Shown: one piece after another, positions 62,129 to 64,000 of the stretch
How the letters are laid out: the number at the start of each line of letters is the position of its first letter
Position numbering within the stretch: the stretch's first letter is position 1
From: Streptomyces sp. NBC_01351
GTDB taxonomy: Bacteria; Actinomycetota; Actinomycetes; Streptomycetales; Streptomycetaceae
Direction: 5' to 3'
Assembly (NCBI RefSeq): GCF_036237315.1
Contig: NZ_CP108356.1
Location: 1,240,001-1,304,000, forward strand
Length of the DNA: 64,000 nucleotides
Notes under the pieces: generated by a model
Told to the model about the DNA's origin: nothing
The model's database searches: none
Seen by the model: the letters and a program-made list of their open reading frames with translations, nothing else
Program-made: the position numbers and the translations under genes

Positions 62129-63651
62129 GGGCCTGTCGCCTCCGGACGATCGTTGTGCCTGCTTCCTCCGCCGTTGACAAGTATGCGTTCCAGCGCCCTG
62201 CCGAGAGCTTCGGGAGAGGTTCCGTGCCAGGCGAGATGGCCGTCAGGTCGAACCAGCACGACGCGCTGCCGTCCCTCCACCGCCGTGAGGGTGGTGACGC
62301 GGTCCGCACCAAGGCGCCGACGGGCGACCACCTCGTGGTCGGCGCTGACCCCGGCGGGTGTGAGGAGGGCCCATCCGGTCCGCAGTTCGGCGTACAGGCG
62401 GGTGGTGGTGCCGTCCTGGCGGATGCAGGATCGGTCGGGTACCCGGTCGCCTTGCAGAGGGCCGGAACCGGGGACGTGGTGGCCGGCGCCGAGCGGGCCC
62501 CTTCGGTAGGTGAGGGTCAGCTGAGAGGACTTCTCCCAGAGCCGGCGCTGCACCGAAGGCCGGTTCAGCAGGGGTACGAACACGTGATCTCGCAGGGTCC
62601 GCGCCAGAGCGGTCTGTCCGAGAATCATGCCCGTCATGGCGCTCGTGGACGCCAGGACCTCGCGGGCGACGGGCCTGCGTTCCGCCTCGTAGGAGTCGAG
62701 CAAGCCGTCCTCGGAACGTCCGGTGGCGACGAGGGCGAGCTTCCAGGCGAGGTTCTCCGCATCCCCCAGCCCGGTGTTCATGCCCTGGCCGCCGAACGGA
62801 CTGTGGATGTGCGCGGCGTCGCCGGCGAGCAGGATCTTGCCCGCTCGGTATGACGATGCCAGGCGCCGGTGGATCCGGAAGGTGGACGTCCACAGGACCT
62901 CGCGCACAGCGCCCACCGGAACGCCTGCTTCTTTCTGGAGCAACTCGGTCAGCACCGTCATCGGTCCGGCGTCGGATCCGGTCGGCGCCGGGGCCATCAG
63001 CCGCCACATGTCCTCGCCCGGAAGAGGAAACACACCGAGCATCGTGTCCCCGCGCAGGCAGACCGCGACCGAGTCCCTGGGAATCGGCAGACGGGCCGTC
63101 ACATCGGCCAGCAGAAAGCGTTCGACGACAGGAACGCCCGGGAAGCCGATCCCGGCGGCCTTGCGTACGCGGCTGTGTGCGCCGTCGCATCCCACGAGCC
63201 AAGCGGCCCGCTGCTCGCCGTCGCCGAGGCGCAGAACGACCTCGTCCACCTCTTGGTGAACGTCCAGCAGCTCGCGGCCCCATTCGACCTCGACGCCGAG
63301 CGCGGCCAAGCGGTCGCGGAGCCGCGCCTCGACTTCGGACTGGGACATGAGCAGGCCGGGTCTGGTCACCAACTTCGTGGGCTGCCCCACGGGGAGTCGC
63401 GCCAATGGACTGCCGTCCACGTACGTGAGGACGTGCGCGATCGGCACGGATCGTTCCGGCAGGTCGCCGAGAGCCCCGAGGCGGTCGAGTACCTCGGCCC
63501 CCCGGGGCTGCAGACCCAGCGCTCGGGAGGTCATCGCCGGTCCGGGCGCTTTGTCCAGCACCCGGACTGCGACTCCGGCAGCCTGCAGTCCGCAGGCCAG
63601 AGCGAGTCCGGTCGGCCCGGCACCGGTCACGACGACGGTCGTCGAAGGCAT
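62125..63651 (-). CDS. FAD-dependent aromatic monooxygenase (rifampicin monooxygenase-like)
   Basis: The 508-residue flavoprotein starts at ATG behind AGGTGG (GTG 63660 alternative). It has the PHBH/TfdB plan: GAGPTGLALACGL (about residues 10-22), DGAHSRVRKAAG (about 150-161) and LLAGDAAHIHSPFGGQGMNTG (about 274-294). The C terminus is thioredoxin-like. It hydroxylates an aromatic substrate. Rifampicin monooxygenases and polyketide hydroxylases share the fold. The TetR gene downstream is probably its regulator, responding to the substrate. Confidence 0.85.
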   Translation of the reverse strand: MPSTTVVVTGAGPTGLALACGLQAAGVAVRVLDKAPGPAMTSRALGLQPRGAEVLDRLGALGDLPERSVPIAHVLTYVDGSPLARLPVGQPTKLVTRPGLLMSQSEVEARLRDRLAALGVEVEWGRELLDVHQEVDEVVLRLGDGEQRAAWLVGCDGAHSRVRKAAGIGFPGVPVVERFLLADVTARLPIPRDSVAVCLRGDTMLGVFPLPGEDMWRLMAPAPTGSDAGPMTVLTELLQKEAGVPVGAVREVLWTSTFRIHRRLASSYRAGKILLAGDAAHIHSPFGGQGMNTGLGDAENLAWKLALVATGRSEDGLLDSYEAERRPVAREVLASTSAMTGMILGQTALARTLRDHVFVPLLNRPSVQRRLWEKSSQLTLTYRRGPLGAGHHVPGSGPLQGDRVPDRSCIRQDGTTTRLYAELRTGWALLTPAGVSADHEVVARRRLGADRVTTLTAVEGRQRVVLVRPDGHLAWHGTSPEALGRALERILVNGGGSRHNDRPEATGP

Positions 63652-63665
63652 CGCCACCACCTAAA

Positions 63666-63695
63666 GTTAGCAACTAACTAATGTTAGACGCTAAC
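63666..63695. promoter_or_regulatory. Tandem GTTAG-N3-CTAAC operators
   Basis: GTTAG-CAA-CTAAC (63666-63678) and GTTAG-ACG-CTAAC (63683-63695) are perfect 5+5 dyads spaced 17 bases centre to centre, within 45 bases of the monooxygenase start. The spacing is about 1.6 helical turns, so two dimers would sit on different faces. Confidence 0.75.
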
Positions 63696-64000
63696 GCAAA
63701 TGTCAGACTCCCGCATCCTGCAGCGGCATTAAAACGGCGTAAAGATTGCCAGCGGTCAGCAATGTGGGCAGGCCCTGGCTTGACGGAAGATGCCTCAAGA
63801 ACGGGATGGCCCAGGCGTTTGATGCCGGGCTCCGGAAACATGTGGTCACGGCAGGGGGGGAAGCGTGGACGAGTACACCGAGGCCGCTTCGGGTTCCCCG
63901 ACCCCGCTCTTCCCGGATGAACCCGGGCCGTCCCGGCGCTGCTTCGCCAGCTGACGGAAGCGGTCGGGACCGGGCAAACGAGGAATCCGGCCCAGCACGG
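63696..64000. other. Right-edge interval
   Basis: No convincing gene is seen. A 29-residue frame at 63865-63954 (MDEYTEAASGSPTPLFPDEP...) has GGGGGGAA upstream and could be a truncated gene. Promoter elements for the monooxygenase unit should lie at the left end. Confidence 0.4.

Noticed and set aside
63681..63920. 79-codon forward frame at the right edge
   Set aside because: It overlaps the operator palindromes, has no ribosome site, and contains no recognisable segment.

Overview
The window is high-GC DNA (roughly 70%). It has strong third-position G/C bias, many GTG and TTG starts, frequent GTGA/ATGA stop-start overlaps, and families typical of Streptomyces: DUF317, SCO6880-like conjugation protein, Spo0M, TerD/TerB, a BlaI-type repressor and Kdp with a KdpF peptide. 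A Streptomyces or close relative, probably a chromosome arm or large linear replicon, fits best. No rRNA, tRNA or CRISPR array was seen.

1-16.7 kb (+): part of an integrative or plasmid conjugation region. An SCO6880-like membrane protein, a VirB4/TraC-like ATPase and, 11 kb further on, a VirD4/TraG coupling protein are the recognisable machinery. Between them lie about fifteen accessory genes: three DUF317 proteins, five genes (one outside this stretch, at 21.8 kb) sharing a small recurring module, a GT2 glycosyltransferase, and a protein resembling a relaxase core without its histidine pair. One gene has a single-base frameshift and another seems to start at ATC. No intact integrase or relaxase is visible.

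16.7-22.9 kb: a decaying junction. It holds a 19-residue gene stub, a Tn554-like tyrosine recombinase wreck, an APC permease, the 3' end of a PAPS-reductase-like gene coupled to a DNA cytosine methyltransferase, a DnaB-N-only protein and a doubly frameshifted module gene.

22.9-28.0 kb (-): a defence island. A DUF5655-type PD-(D/E)XK protein is followed by a three-gene operon encoding a Cap4/DUF4297-like nuclease, a middle component and a Rad50/SMC-like ATPase. This is the layout of ABC-three-component or Lamassu systems.

28.7-38.7 kb: two CBS/DUF21 membrane proteins and a stress/envelope locus: a 72-residue protein, Spo0M, TerB, two TerD proteins, TatA, a universal stress protein, and a BlaI repressor with an M56 peptidase. 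Four near-identical TTCTAC-N6-GTAGAW palindromes precede the 72-residue gene, terB and both terD genes. They define a local BlaI regulon.

38.9-52.8 kb: a potassium block with KtrAB, kdpFABC plus kdpED, and a second partial set (kdpF-like, DUF4118 sensor fragment, a complete second kdpB) without kdpA or kdpC. Two kdp peptides of 27 and 29 residues were recovered by hand.

52.8-64 kb: an SDR lacking the catalytic lysine, a bL37-like basic peptide, small two-helix membrane proteins, an nhaA 5' remnant, and an ABC-2 exporter. The remnant and the exporter share a conserved 5' leader (27 identical bases plus spaced flanking blocks), which looks like a structured regulatory RNA. The window ends with an NDH-2 pseudogene, NfeD/SPFH, and an FAD monooxygenase-TetR operon behind two tandem GTTAG-N3-CTAAC palindromes.
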